64,000 nucleotides of DNA from Lolium rigidum (lineage: Eukaryota > Streptophyta > Magnoliopsida > Poales > Poaceae): NCBI RefSeq assembly GCF_022539505.1, contig NC_061510.1, forward strand, positions 282,222,715 to 282,286,714. The letters are read 5' to 3'. Below the pieces are notes generated by a model, which worked only from the letters and a program-made list of their open reading frames with translations, had not been told where the DNA came from and made no database searches. Below, piece by piece: positions 9,130-20,406 of the stretch (the stretch's first letter is position 1; the number at the start of each line of letters is the position of its first letter). The translations under genes were made by a program, and so were the position numbers.

Positions 9130-9420
9130 TAATTAGTGTATTAGTATATTGTTAGTATATTATTAATTGTTAGTATAGTTAATTATAAAATTTGTTAGTA
9201 TAGTTGTTAATTAGTATAGTTGTTAGTATATATTGTTAATGTGTTAGTGTGTTAGTAAAATTAGTTAGTGTGTTAGTAAAATTAGTTAGTGTGTTAGTAA
9301 AATTAGTTAGTGTGTTAGTAAAATTAGTTAGTTAGTGTTAGTAAAATTAGTTAGAGAAAAGTTAGAAAATTAGTTAGTTAGTGTTAGTAAAATTAGTTAT
9401 AAAAAAGTTAGTAAAATTCA
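9130..9420. repeat. AT-rich stretch with 21-bp tandem repeats
   Basis: About four tandem copies of GTGTGTTAGTAAAATTAGTTA between 9243 and 9330, followed by degenerate copies. They are embedded in TTAGTATA-rich sequence. The sharp change from CCG-rich to TA-rich DNA is notable. Confidence 0.8.
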
Positions 9421-9776
9421 TTTATGTCGGCGCCGCCCCCCGCGCGCGCCGACGACTTAGACCGTGGCGGTGCCGAGTCCGTAGCGGTGCCGCCGCGACA
9501 TAGACTTAGGGTCGCGAAATAGAGAAAGAGCGAGCGAGGAGGAGCGCCGAGTCCGTGGCGGTGCCGGTACTGCCGGCGCCCCTGCCGACGCCCCCAAAAC
9601 AGGGTCATTCAATTCCCGCTACCGCTCCCGCTGTCGTTCCCGACCCCCGATCCGGATCGATCGATCCGGGGTCGTGGAACGCAGCGTTAGTACAAAAGTA
9701 GTGAAGTTTTTTATTTAGCACAATATCATGTTTTTTATTTATATTAGTACATATATGATTTGTTTTCGTAGCTACG

Positions 9777-10199
9777 ATGCCGCGACCGCCGCCGCGCCGT
9801 GGTCTGACTCTTCTAGAGGAGATGGAGCAGATGGGGGAGGTCCGGGACTGGGCTCCGCCGGGGTGGCACTGGGAGGTCTTAGCTTCCGGGTCGCGCACCT
9901 TGGTGCGGATTCCGTGTCCCGTTGTCGACCCGGATATTCTTTGGTGGAGGTCTTATGGGCCACGGTCGTTTCAGAGGGAGCCGGCCCCGCCGGAGGAGGT
10001 AGCTCAGCGCATTGAAGCGGAGGACCAGCACGTTCGCCGTTACATGTACGCGTTAGACAACATGTATAGGACCGGATGGAGCGTTATGCGGGGATCTCAT
10101 GTTAGCTATGCTCCCGTTGTTGTTCCGTGGCTTTGGGGGTACACCCAGCGCGGCTCAGGACCCGGTCGGTGCCCTCTAGGACCCGGTCTGCGCGGTTGA
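9777..10199 (+). CDS. Unknown 140-residue ORF upstream of the second CACTA gene
   Basis: Open frame beginning MPRPPPRRGLTLLEEMEQMG, with two Trp-rich segments (WAPPGWHWEVL, DILWWRSYGPRSF) and a helical acidic segment (EEVAQRIEAEDQHVRRYMYALDNMYRTGW). The last ~25 residues (GSGPGRCPLGPGLRG) look like read-through into non-coding sequence. It could be a first exon of the downstream gene or a separate small gene. No family was recognised. The homologous region of the second CACTA element is lost. Confidence 0.45.
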   Translation: MPRPPPRRGLTLLEEMEQMGEVRDWAPPGWHWEVLASGSRTLVRIPCPVVDPDILWWRSYGPRSFQREPAPPEEVAQRIEAEDQHVRRYMYALDNMYRTGWSVMRGSHVSYAPVVVPWLWGYTQRGSGPGRCPLGPGLRG

Positions 10200-10410
10200 G
10201 TGGTTGTAGTAGTGATTGATATGTATTAGGGTTAAATAAACATGAACCCGATCTATGTATGCATGTAACTGCAATATCTGCTTTCAGCACTATATTATCG
10301 ATCCTTAGTTAAGAACTACATATGTAACTCCATTTTCCGTTTTCTCGCATTATCCTTAATTTGATCATACGATGGTTCCTATGTATAGCTTGCGGGTCGT
10401 TGTAGAAAGC

Positions 10411-13400
10411 ATGGACAGAGATGAAATTCAAGAAAATTTCATGGAGGAACTCATAGCAAACGGTACTCGGATGATCGCGACGACGACGTTATTCCGGATG
10501 ATGGCGGTGACGATGTCACCGCAACTTATTTGAATGACTCCGGTGAGGGAGCGGAGAATATTGAGGAAGAAGATCCTAGTGGCGCCGGTGAGGAACAAGA
10601 TCATCATAATGGCTCCCGAACTGTAGTTATCACCGAGGTATATAAATTAATTAAGCCGTTGTTGATCGACTAGATGCATTAACTAATTAAATTGTACTGA
10701 CTATGAACTATTTCTTTTTTAGCCCTCCGGATCGAGCACTTCTTCTGTAAAGTCGAGGAATCGAGGCCCGGCCAAAAAGTTGGATGACGGTGTTAGGCAC
10801 GACATCACCCACATCGAAAAGGATGGTAAACCGATTGCTCCAGAGAAAGGTGCAAAGACATTTATAGCTCAATGCGGAGTGCTTGTTAGGGACCACGTCC
10901 CGATCACCGTTCGAGAATGGCACAAGCCGAAGGGACTAGTGCTGCTCTGCAGAGGAAGAAGCTCAAGGTCTTTATATCAATGATGTAGCCAAAAACAGCA
11001 TTATGAACAAGCTCATGTCACATTTCAACATAGTACCCGAAGAGGGGGTGACGCTGAAAAGGCCAAGATGGAGCAGGCCCTCCGCGAGTTTGGCAAGAAG
11101 AAGATGGCCGAACTATTCAAGAGCCACAAGAAAAGATTGCGCCGCCTTATCAAGTTAAAGAAGACTCCGGACGGTGAGAAGGTAAAAATCATCGGGACGA
11201 ATTCGTGAAGTACAGACACGGAGTCGGAAGAATTTAAGAGAAGGTCGGAAATAAATAAGGCAAATGCTGCGTTGAAGCTATATCACCAAATTCGGGTCCG
11301 GTGGATACGGTGGCTAACCGTCCTAAGTGGCAGGCAGCTGAGGCGGAACTGACCAGTAAAGGGATCAGATTGGGACACACGGTTGGATCGAACGGTGCGA
11401 GGAGTGGTTCTACGGGATTGGGGGAACGTTGGATCCAGAAACAGGGAAGTGCATCTATAAGAAAGCTCATCTGAAGGTTCCCATTGATGCCCTGGAAAGA
11501 GCACATAGGGACGTGGAGGCGGGGTTGTTCCATCCCGAAAGAGAGAACGATGAGCTGACACGCGCCCTTGGGAACAAAGAACACGGCGGACGAACACGAG
11601 GCACAGAAGGCTCCGTTCCGTGGAAGTATGGCTTTCCTGCGGAAAGGAAGAGATTTCCTGATAAAAGCCATGAGAGGAGGAAGGCAAGGGAAACAGACCG
11701 TCTGGCTAACCTAGAGGAGAATATGAGCACCATGAAAGCCCAATTAACCATGGTAACCCAAGTACTTACATCTCAGATGGCTCGGGGGCAGGCTGTAGAT
11801 CCTGCATTGCTCAATGCCCTCGCCCCGCTGCAATCTCAACCACACCGGAAAAGCAGTGTGGCTTCCTCTCGACAGGTGGATAATGATGATGATGATGACC
11901 AGGTGGTCGAGCCTCCTCGCTACCCCCCGTGGATGATCTCACCGAGAGCCGTCCTTGTGAGCTGCATGTTAAAGTTTTCAACCTATCCTTCAAGGCGGCG
12001 GTCGGCATCCTCTTACCTACAAGGTCTTACCATTGCCGTCCGGTCCAAGACGACTTTGTTGTTGTGATGGTGGATGAAGTGTTGAGAGAGTATGAGGGGT
12101 TGGTGCTTGAGCACCCCGCGGGTGAAGATGGGGAAATCAAAGAACTCGGGAGAAGCCCGTAGAACCACCGTGCAATGGCGGAAGGAGAACATTGTGTTTC
12201 CGGGTGAGAAGCCAACAAGCGAGGCCACCTCCGCCTCCTCCGCCACCTGTGCAGTCTCCTCCGCGTGATGATTCTCCTCTGCGCGATGATGATTCCCCTA
12301 TCCATGACCAGTCTCCTCCGCGTGAAAATACTCCGCCGCCTCCTCCTCCTCGTCAGGAGACTCCGCCGCCTCCACCTAAGCAAAAGAGGAAGCGGTCCGC
12401 GGCACCTCCTACAGCTCCGAAGAGATCATCAACTCCAATGAGGGCACGGACTCCGGAGTTGTTACCACATGAAGCAGACCGAAGAGCAAAATGCGTTTCT
12501 TGCGCCGAAGAAGATGTTTATTCCACCGCGGACAGTGAAGCACTTTGCCGAGACGAGAATGAAGAGACCTGAGCTGAGAGCTGATTATGACCGCTCTCTT
12601 GGACAGTCCTCTAGAGCGAGCAAAGAAGCAAAAAAGTCGCCCAACTTGGACAGCGAGGACATTCGAGGCCGCACCCCACTTCGTCGTGGAGCCCTATCAT
12701 GATCCGGAGACGGCATCGATGATCGAACGGGCGGCTAGAGCTCGGGGAGCATCAGTTGAGTACGAAGATTACTATCCAACGGCTCAAGTGGTAAACACGT
12801 ATAGATACGGATCTGATCTCGTCAAACCTGGCGAGCTCGCGCGTCTAGGGACTCAGATGCGAAGGTTACATGAATGGTACCTGAAAGCCTGTCGAAGAGG
12901 TGATGCCTACCTCACGGTGTATCTTAGAGATGAGCATTACTTCCGGGGAAAGACGAGATAAACCTTGAGTTAGAAGAACTGTTTCGGTTATTCAATCAAG
13001 ACGCCCTCGACAAAGCTGTCATCGATTGCTACGCACTGTAAGTGATTTATTTGTGTAATTAAGTTTGTAGCTCATTCATTTGCACTAACAATTATCCTCA
13101 TTATATTCTTTGTGTACGCTATACATTTAATTATGCAGAATGAAGAAGTTGGAATACAAAAGAGGCAAGCTCCTACCGTTGGGGTTCATAGACCCAAACA
13201 CAGTTCATGAAGTTACGGTTCGAGACTTCGCCAAGGACACGAGAGGACAACATCGTAATGTTTTTAGAGAAGCAAGCAGACAAAGAGGATATATTCTTTC
13301 CCTACAACTTCAAGTGAGTGTTATATATAACATACATTATGCTTGTGCACCTTCCACTTTATTCTCGTAAGCATTGAGCTATGCTTGTGCAGTTTCCACT

Positions 13401-14146
13401 TTATTCTCCTAATCATTGATCTTCACCTTGGAGTCGTAAAAGTCATGGACTCGAAACGTAAAGAATATGCGGAATGGGCGGACATGGCTGCCATCCTCCA
13501 GAGGTAGTTTCAATCAATTTCGTATTGGCATCTTCATCTGCTCTAATTCGAAGATATCATCAACTAATCAATTACTCATTTACTCATTATTTTTTGCCGG
13601 GCAGGGCTTGGAAACGGTTCATCAATACTCGTTCCGGGTAAATGGAAACCGGAGCTTACATTTAAAGATTACCCTGTAAGTAGTACTATATATATAGCTA
13701 TGTCCGTGAAACTTTATATATGATATTTACTTTCAATACGATGCTTGATTATTAGTTTGATCGAACTATTTTTTCCTAAAGTGTATGAGGCAGGAACAAG
13801 GGAATAACTTATGTGGACACTACGTCTGCACCTTCATGCGTGACATGTCCTGTCCCAAGGGTGGGGATGCCCAAATACACCACACTCGTGTACGATAACA
13901 AATTTTCACAATTAATCTTAATTAGTACCATCTATTGTATTGAGTTCCATTCATATATTGATCTCCTTTTTTAAATATAGATGACACGCCTGCAGGGACA
14001 CTCTCATAACAGCGGATCAAATAAAAGCAATTCAAGAGGAAATCGCGGGATTCTTTATTACCGAGGCCCTTACCCCAGGTGGAGAGCACTATCCGCGGCA
14101 GATCGTGACGATCGAGGATCTTCGTAGAGGAGATGTTGAATTGTAA
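10411..14146 (+). pseudogene. CACTA second gene: Transposase_24-like region plus Ulp1-like cysteine protease
   Basis: Multi-exon gene with frameshifts. Exon 1 starts MDRDEIQENFMEEL and is acidic; GT at ~10639 and AG at ~10722 bound an intron whose position is conserved in the second element. Next comes a Ptta/En/Spm-type region: FIAQCGVLVRDHVPIT, ...KAHLKVPIDALERAHRDVE..., RTRGTEGSVPWKYGFP, then a short coiled-coil. A proline-rich linker follows (12220-12440). The C-terminal part resembles C48/Ulp1 proteases. An exon starting at ~13399 contains the catalytic His in a FHFILLIID motif and Asp in VMDSK. A later exon (~13784) has CMRQEQGNNLCGHYVC with the oxyanion Gln and nucleophile Cys. Stop TAA is at 14144. 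The family fuses a DNA-binding accessory protein with a SUMO-protease fold. This copy has small frame breaks but retains all catalytic residues. Confidence 0.78.
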
Positions 14147-14260
14147 ATATGCATGCGTTACGTGTACTGTGTTGACTATGTCGTGTACTGTTGACGATGT
14201 CTATATATATTCATGACGATTTTTTGTGGTTTCTTGAATGATATATATGCATTGCTGAAA

Positions 14261-14369
14261 CTCTGCCGCGGCAGAGAAACGCCCTGTTTCTCTGCCGCGG
14301 CAGAGCAACGCTGGTACAGCCTAAATCTGTGCCGCGGCAGAGAAATAGCAATTCTCTGCCGCGGCAGAG
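14261..14369. repeat. Cluster of four CCGCGG-centred 16-bp palindromes
   Basis: CTCTGCCGCGGCAGAG at 14261-14276, 14290-14305 and 14354-14369, and one variant (CTGTGCCGCGGCAGAG) at 14327-14342. They lie between the stop of the protease gene and the 3' subterminal repeats. A similar cluster sits at the same place in the second CACTA element (31131-31216), so it is a family feature and probably a protein-binding site. Confidence 0.9.
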
Positions 14370-14379
14370 AAACCTAGGC

Positions 14380-14581
14380 CCGGATCGTACCACGAACCGG
14401 GACCAAAGGCCTTCCACCGCGAGCTCCCTGGCCGCACCACGTGTCGAGGCCTTTAGGCCCGGTTGATCTTTGAACCGGGACTAAAGGGTACCCCCTTTAG
14501 TCCCGCCTAATTGGTCCCGGTTCGGGAACCGGGTCTGAAGGCCCAAATGGACCGGGCCTATTGCCCCTTTTTCTACTAGTG
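14380..14581. repeat. 3' subterminal repeats and right terminal repeat of the CACTA element
   Basis: Inverted motifs AGGCCCGGATCGTACC...CGAACCGGGACCAAAGG, GGCCCGGTTGATC...GAACCGGGACTAAAGG and GGTCCCGGTTCGGGAACCGGG, ending CTACTAGTG at 14581. GTA follows as target duplication. Confidence 0.85.
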
Positions 14582-15770
14582 GTATCTAGGAGTGTTGGTT
14601 AATTTTTTAAAATTTGAAAAAAATATTGATTCAGATTTTCTGGATGCTAACTTAATCAAACAACTTGATGCTTGGATTTTAAATTCTCCCTCATCTCTAG
14701 AAAGATTAACCCTTCTTGAAATATGTTTGTCTGGGATACCTTCTTATTCTATGGGTATTTTTTTATTGAAAAAACCTTTATGCAGAAGTTGGATAAACAT
14801 AGAAGGAGATTCTTTTGGGTTGGAACGAGAAAGAAAAAACCTATTATATGGTTATATTTATGGAAAAGAGTGTGCAGATCCAAAAGCAAAGGAGGCCTAG
14901 GGGTTAAAGGTCTTAGAAAACAAAACATTATTCTCCTTACTAAGTGATGGTGGAAATTGGAAACTTGAGATGGGGTTTTGGCAAAGAACTATAAAAACAA
15001 ATGTATCTTAGAAATAAAACTATGGCTTCTGCCAAAACTATAGTCAATGATTCTCCTTGTTGGAAAGCTTTGATGAAAGTAAAAGAAACTTATTTTGAAG
15101 GAAGACCTGGTTAGATTTTGGTTGGATCCCTGGTTGGATAATATGGCACTTCCTGTGAGGTATCCTCAGTTATTTGGTATTTCTATGGCCCAAGAAGTTA
15201 GCATTTATCATGTTGAGAATTCTAATTTCAGTATTCCTCTTAGAAGACATTTGACCCCTGAGTTTTTGCATCATTGGATTTCTATCAAAGCTTCTGTTGC
15301 ACAGCTCCCTGTTAATACCGCACCAGATTTTATCATTTGGAGCTATATCTAATAAGTGTTTTTCTACTATGTTTATGTACCGGTTTTAGGGAAAAGAAAT
15401 ATTACTGGAGCTCATAACAAATGGATTCAAAATATAAATTACCTTTAAAAATTCAGATTTTCCTTTACATTACAATGATATCTTGAGTAGAGAAAATTTA
15501 ACGGAAAGAAAATGGATTGGATCTCTGAAATGTTCCTTTCGTGACAACATTAAAAGTGCTAATCATCTGTTCTTTTCTTGTGCCATGTCCGAAGTGGTTT
15601 GGGGTGCTTTAGGTTCGTGTTTGGGATCCAACTGTTGTCCTACGAACCTTTCGTAAAGTCTGGCGCCTTATTAACTGCTGCTATTTTCTTGTATATCTGG
15701 AATATCAGAAATAAGATAACCTTTGAATGTTACTACCTTCATCCTAAAGCTTAAAGCTTATATTTTTTTA
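14582..15770 (+). mobile_element. LINE fragment, right half (RT end and zf-RVT domain)
   Basis: This continues the LINE interrupted at 3071. In order: the RT C-terminal part (YLGVLVNF... LERLTLLE... GIPSYSMGIFLL), KHRRRFFW, then a reverse-transcriptase-associated zinc-binding segment (zf-RVT) recognisable by RENLTERKW and ANHLFFSCAMSEVVWGALG near 15495-15615. Several stops and frameshifts are present. The reading fades by ~15770 with no clear poly(A) tail. Confidence 0.82.
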
Positions 15771-15925
15771 GAAAGTCAAACTATGTCAAGTTTAATTAAG
15801 CTTTTACCAAAAATCATATACTGCAAATACAAAATTAATATCATTAAATAGATAATAAAATATATTCCGTAGCCCAGGCTGCCCGGGGCCCAGGTCCGCC
15901 CCTGGTTAAGATCGGTGAATGCTTA

Positions 15926-16236
15926 GGCTGACCATAGTGCTAGTATGTTAGGTAGTATTATGCATCCCCTAGACCCACAAATATGTTGATGTGGCATATA
16001 ATTAAGGAGGAGTGATAGAATTAGAGTAACATAGGTGGATATTGTATCATAGCGCATGTTACGAGAAAAGTTAGTGCTAAATAGATCTTATACACATATT
16101 TGTATTGAGATTCTACAAAATAATAAATTTAGAAGATTATGATATTACTCTATAATACCACCCAATATAGAGATAGTATCATAGACAAGTAGCATATGCA
16201 TGATACTACTATATGATACTATGCACTATAACCACC
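15926..16236. mobile_element. MITE-like element with ~20-bp imperfect terminal inverted repeats
   Basis: The left end GGCTGACCATAGTGCTAGTA pairs with the right end, which reads GGTGGTTATAGTGCATAGTA on the minus strand. The interior is AT-rich, non-coding and ~310 bases long. A target duplication could not be fixed, so the superfamily is not assigned. Confidence 0.6.
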
Positions 16237-16274
16237 AAATAAAGATTAAATATATGTTTAAAAAATACTACTGT

Positions 16275-16620
16275 AATACGGTTAGTCCTAAGGTAGTGGA
16301 GCAGCTAATTAAGTATCGTTAGGAGTTAAGGTCAACCATATCCATATGGTATCAATCATCGGTTCTTCTTCAACCATACTGTATCATGCACGCAGTCGAG
16401 CTGTACGCTCCACCGCTCAGTCGACGCGGTGCCTAGATTCCAATACAAGATTAAAGTAATCTTACTCTCTGCAGCTATCTCTAATTAGCAAAGCTACCGT
16501 TAGGTGTTAACGTTAACCTGGCTGTCACCGCTTCTTCTTTGCCGTGCCCGCCGTTGAGCACTCTTGTTTCGCACAGGTGCTATATGTGTTTCCACCGACT
16601 CGACTTCGTGGCATGTAGTA
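16275..16620. repeat. Local duplication, copy 1 (partner 19745-20300)
   Basis: Shares with the partner the ordered blocks GTCCTAAGGTAGTGGAGCA, AAGGTCAACCATAT, ATCGGTTCTTC, ACCGTTAGGT and GTTTCCACCGACTCGA. The copies are diverged, with small insertions. No coding potential is shared, so the duplicated unit is not an obvious gene. Confidence 0.7.
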
Positions 16621-16859
16621 ATGGGTTTCCTATAAACTGGTAGAATAAATCTTTTTCCAGTGAGCCAAGATGGCTCACATGAAAATCACTCTTTATTATG
16701 CATGGATTGAATGAAATACTTTATTTTGGGTCTAAATTTTAAACTAGAAATCACTAATTGAACAATAAGTGGGACTTTGGTAGGATCCACTACTTGACAC
16801 CTTAAGAACCAATCATATGCCCAGCGACTAAAAGTGACGGTTCTGTGATTTCTCTCGCA

Positions 16860-17580
16860 TCTAGACGATGATTTGCTTGATGTTGGTCCTCCTTAATCTG
16901 GCCAAAGTGACGAGTTTCGGAAGGCTCCGCCGGCGAGCTTCCTAGTTCGCCTTATGCATGAAGATTGCTGGATCGGGTGGGATTTGGTCGTGCACACGAC
17001 CGTTTGGTTCAGGAGGAAGCGACGTGAAGCTCTGCTATCTGTTGCCATCACGTGACATGTTTTGGTTCATGGTAAAGTTAGAGGCGGGAATGTCATCGAA
17101 TCCAGGATTTGAGAACTAGTAATGGCGGTTCGAATCTTTACGGTGGTGAGGATTTTGCTTGGTGTTTCGGGTTTCGTAGGAACAGTATGCATGTGAGGAA
17201 GACAACAGAGGCGAACTGAAAGTCTTACCTTTCAGGGTGAAAATCCAAGGTATGTCCTTGTATGGTTGTGCGTGGTTATGGTCTTGTTGAAAGCATTGTT
17301 TTGAGAGTGGAGACTATCTTCAGGATGAAAATCTAAGATCCTCGATTGGGCGACAACGGCGCTTAGGCACTGTTTCCTCTTGGAGGCGTCGTTTTTGGAG
17401 GACCTGAATTTCAGGTGTTGTCTTGGTGGTGTTTATGCTGGTGTTGCAAGACTTTTTTTAGCTTCTTTTTTTTGGCTGTGTGCATCGGTGTTATCATTAG
17501 GGGTACTGCATCGTTGCAGAGGCTGGATGTAATTGGTATCTTCATGATATTAGTATATTTCCTTTATAAAAAAATATGTT
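16860..17580 (+). mobile_element. LINE-derived non-coding element, copy T1
   Basis: It starts within GGAAGGCTCCGCCGGC and contains CTTTCAGGGTGAAAATCCAAGG, GGAGGCGTCGTTTTTGGAG and TTTCAGGTGTTGTC. It ends GGCTGTGTGCATC...GCAGAGGCTGGATGTAATTGG...TTTCCTTTAT followed by an A-rich tail. The same body and tail occur at 32141-33541 and 43096-44543, and the tail motif alone at the 3' end of the LINE at 46 kb. No protein is encoded. Confidence 0.65.
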
Positions 17581-17616
17581 TGATGCCTCTAGTGCAATAT
17601 GGCGATCAAAATTATA

Positions 17617-17720
17617 CTCCCAACCGATTCATATTACTTGACATTAATATAGATGTATCTAGACACATTTTAATTGTACACACATTCATTTTAATGGAAA
17701 ATAATATGGATTGGATGGAG
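17617..17720. mobile_element. Stowaway MITE (Tc1/mariner)
   Basis: Ends CTCCCAACCGATTCATATTA and, inverted, CTCCATCCAATCCATATTA, flanked by TA on both sides. It is 104 bases long and non-coding. This fits the Stowaway signature of a TA target duplication and CTCCCTCC-type ends. Confidence 0.75.
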
Positions 17721-17863
17721 TATTATAAAATATTTCATCAAGGGTGAAATCATGTGCGAGAATTGTTTTTTTTATTCTAAGTGTTAAGAGATCATCGTGT
17801 AGCTAAGAGAAGATAAGCACCGTTTACAAAAAAAAAATCGCCTTTGCGCATGAAATTATAATA

Positions 17864-17979
17864 CTACCTCCCTCTAAAAATAAATGTCTTAGTTTCATCT
17901 AGAACAGATGTATGTAGATATGTTACAGATACATCCGTATCCACAAAAATTGTAGACATTTATTTTTGGATGGAGGGGG
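17864..17979. mobile_element. Stowaway MITE (Tc1/mariner), second copy
   Basis: CTACCTCCCTCTAAAAATAA at the left and, inverted, ACCCCCTCCATCCAAAAATAA at the right, flanked by TA. It is a different subfamily from the copy at 17617. Confidence 0.78.
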
Positions 17980-17984
17980 TATTT

Positions 17985-19740
17985 GATATCGAAAGAATAG
18001 GGAGGCATCATCTAGTTGTACTTGCCCTTGTATAGTGTCGGACTATCATTTGGGACAATTCTTTTATGTTTGGGATCTATGTTGCAATAGATCGGTTGTT
18101 TGTAGGAAGAAATCAAATGGCAATGATTTGGACAAAAAAAAACTTGGTGTCACCTGCTGCCATTTTGTGGCCGTCCAACCAACTCTATCAGTTAAGATTT
18201 ATCATGCTCAACTTATTCGGGGAGAGGTTAAAACCACACTTTACTAGTAGTTGTCATCGTTTCCTTCCATGAAAAAATCGTCTACGAAATAAAATCTGAA
18301 CTTTCCCTGTATCAACGAGTAGGAGGTTATGAGTGGAGAGAGCTTTCTGGCATAGAACAATATACGTGATCTCGTCAAAATATCCCCAGTGTCCACGCAT
18401 AGTCAAATCTGCGAGAAAAGCATCCCTAACCAAACTGCCACCATGCACCGGTGCAGCGCGCAAGCTAGTGCGCTGGAAGCTCTTGTCTCTGGCACATCGC
18501 TCGAATTAGCCACACACAGAATGATTCACTCCCAAACGACAGCCTATGATCCCAACAGGATAAAGCTTCTAGAAGCACAGCCCCAGCCTGATCATGTCCT
18601 TTGTTTGGGGAAGCGTCAAGTGCACAGCAGCAGCATCACTCACTTGAGAGTTCAGATCTACTAGAACTGTGCCCACAAAACTGAGCCCACATGATATGAA
18701 AGTACTATGAGTTATGTTTGCTCGAACCAAAAAGGCAAAAGCTATGGATGATTAACGGTGCTGTCCATGATCAGTGGGCGGGGCTTCCCCACTTCCAGCT
18801 CAAGATGATGGAGACTGGTCTCCCTCTGCCTCACATGATGAGCAGATGGCCTCCACTTCACTTCTTCTTATCTTGTTTGGCTCCTTCCCTCCTATCTCCA
18901 ACTCCTCAATTTTATAATTAATCCCCAAACAATTCTACATGATACAATGATTCTACACAAATTTGAATTGAAAATAGCACTGCACTAGTGAGACAAGTAC
19001 AAGATCACCATCCTGATCAAGGGAGCAAAGTTCATTGTCATGGACCGGGCTGGGCGATCTTTTTTCCTCATCCTTGCGTGGAAAGCTGGGCGCGTATGTC
19101 GTTTTGTCTTGGCTTCTGTGACAGCAACAAGCAACGTGGAAAAGAAAATGCAGGCTGCCATCTTGTCAAATTAAGCAAGAGATAAGATTTACTAGTAGTG
19201 CGTTTGCTCTGATCTGAATTACATTGTCACAGACAGAGGTGCCCGATACATCGATCATTGCTGTTAGGCCCATCCACTGTTTAGGTTTTTTATCATCACC
19301 TCCCGGCCGCTGCCATGTGAGATCTGGCCGTTTGCTTCTTATCCACAGATGGAGCTATTCAGGGAAGAAGTTGGAGCCGAGAATCCAGGTAATGTCTACC
19401 GCCGGTTGCGCCGTAAGCGCCACCTCGCCCTCCTCCCTCGTTACCGCAGCTCTCTCTTCCCCACGATCGCGCTTGCCTAGACGGCCTGTCCGACGACTTC
19501 CTCCAGTTGACCCGCCGGCTTGGTGCTGTCTCAGCCATTCATCCAGGAACGAACGTGCTGCTGGTGGTATTTCATTACTCCATTTTCTAATAGCGTTAGT
19601 CCTAAGCTCGACGTGGGGTGTAGCAAAAGAGACAGAGCAATGTAATTGCTCATGTGTACCGCCAATTCATTCCGTGTTTAGTAAGCTCGACGTGGTGCTT
19701 AGTAACCAAATCCAAGAGATTAAATAGTAGATCTTCAGTA
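17985..19740. other. Intergenic stretch, nothing recognised
   Basis: Only short open frames without family features. A block near 18368-18410 (CTCGTCAAAATATCCCC...CACGCATAG) resembles 20377-20406 and belongs to the local duplication. 18780-18910 and 19260-19600 are moderately GC-rich but show no conserved domain. Confidence 0.5.
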
Positions 19741-19744
19741 AACA

Positions 19745-20406
19745 GTACTAACAGTGGTAGTCCTAAGGTAGTGGAGCAATTGAGTATCGTTAGCTGTTAA
19801 TTAAGGTCAACCATATGATGGCAGATCGGTTCTTCAACCACATGAGCAAAATATACATTGTGTCGTGCGGTTGAGCACTGCACCTTCAGATCAAATTCTT
19901 TTAAATATTGACGAGTTCAAGTCAATGAGTGAATCTTCCATGGAGTATAGTTGCACGGTAGTCATTTGTTGTTGCCGTGGGACATGGCATGTGCTGCACT
20001 GCTGCATGCTTTGCTCAGACGATCGTCAACCCGTGCTAAGATTAAAAAGTTCTATTACCCTCTGCACTAATACCTTATTAGCTAAGCAACCGTTAGGTTT
20101 CAACGCCACCCCGTGTTAGCTGTCTTTTGTGAGCGTATTAGCTGTCTTTTGTGAGCGTATGCCGGTGCCGTGTTATCCAAGAACCAAGACTGGCATGCTG
20201 CTGCTAGCAGCTTGTTTGGTCGACAATCAAGCGGTGCATATGCCCTCTCCGACAATGCACTTACAGTGTACGTAGCTATATTTGTTTCCACCGACTCGAG
20301 GTGGCATGCAGATGAAGGCATGTGGTTCTTGGCTGGCAAAAGGGGGCCGTTTTCAAATGTTCCAATAAAAAAAATCTCCTCAAAATATTCCGGTGGCCAT
20401 GCATAG
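19745..20406. repeat. Local duplication, copy 2
   Basis: Partner of 16275-16620 and of 18368-18410. It contains a perfect 22-bp tandem duplication of TTAGCTGTCTTTTGTGAGCGTA-type sequence at 20116-20160. It is cut at 20406 (GCATAG) by the TGTAACATCCC element. The other copy reads GCATAGTCAAATC, showing where the insertion occurred. Confidence 0.68.

Larger units (their letters stand above)
3072..14581 (+). mobile_element. CACTA (En/Spm) DNA transposon, 11.5 kb, complete termini
   Basis: The left end reads CACTAGTGGAGAAGAGG and the right end, read inward on the minus strand, reads CACTAGTAGAAAAAGGGG. The 3-bp direct repeat GTA flanks it (3069-3071 and 14582-14584), as expected of CACTA transposition. 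Both ends carry subterminal inverted repeats of the type CCTTTGGACCCGGTTTG. Inside, in order, lie a transposase pseudogene (TNP2-like), a 141-bp minisatellite, two convergent cargo ORFs (an unknown protein and an AP2/ERF-like pseudogene), GC-rich and AT-rich repeats, and the second gene with an Ulp1-like protease. The loss of the transposase catalytic core makes this copy non-autonomous. It shares its right half with the truncated element at 26.9-31.4 kb. Confidence 0.93.

Noticed and set aside
8630..9132. Several long overlapping ORFs on both strands
   Set aside because: CCG-rich sequence lacks stop codons in most frames; no domain or codon bias.
18389..19727. Possible host gene in the 18-19.7 kb interval
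   Set aside because: Frames of 60-170 residues without motif, splice logic or promoter; nothing connects them.
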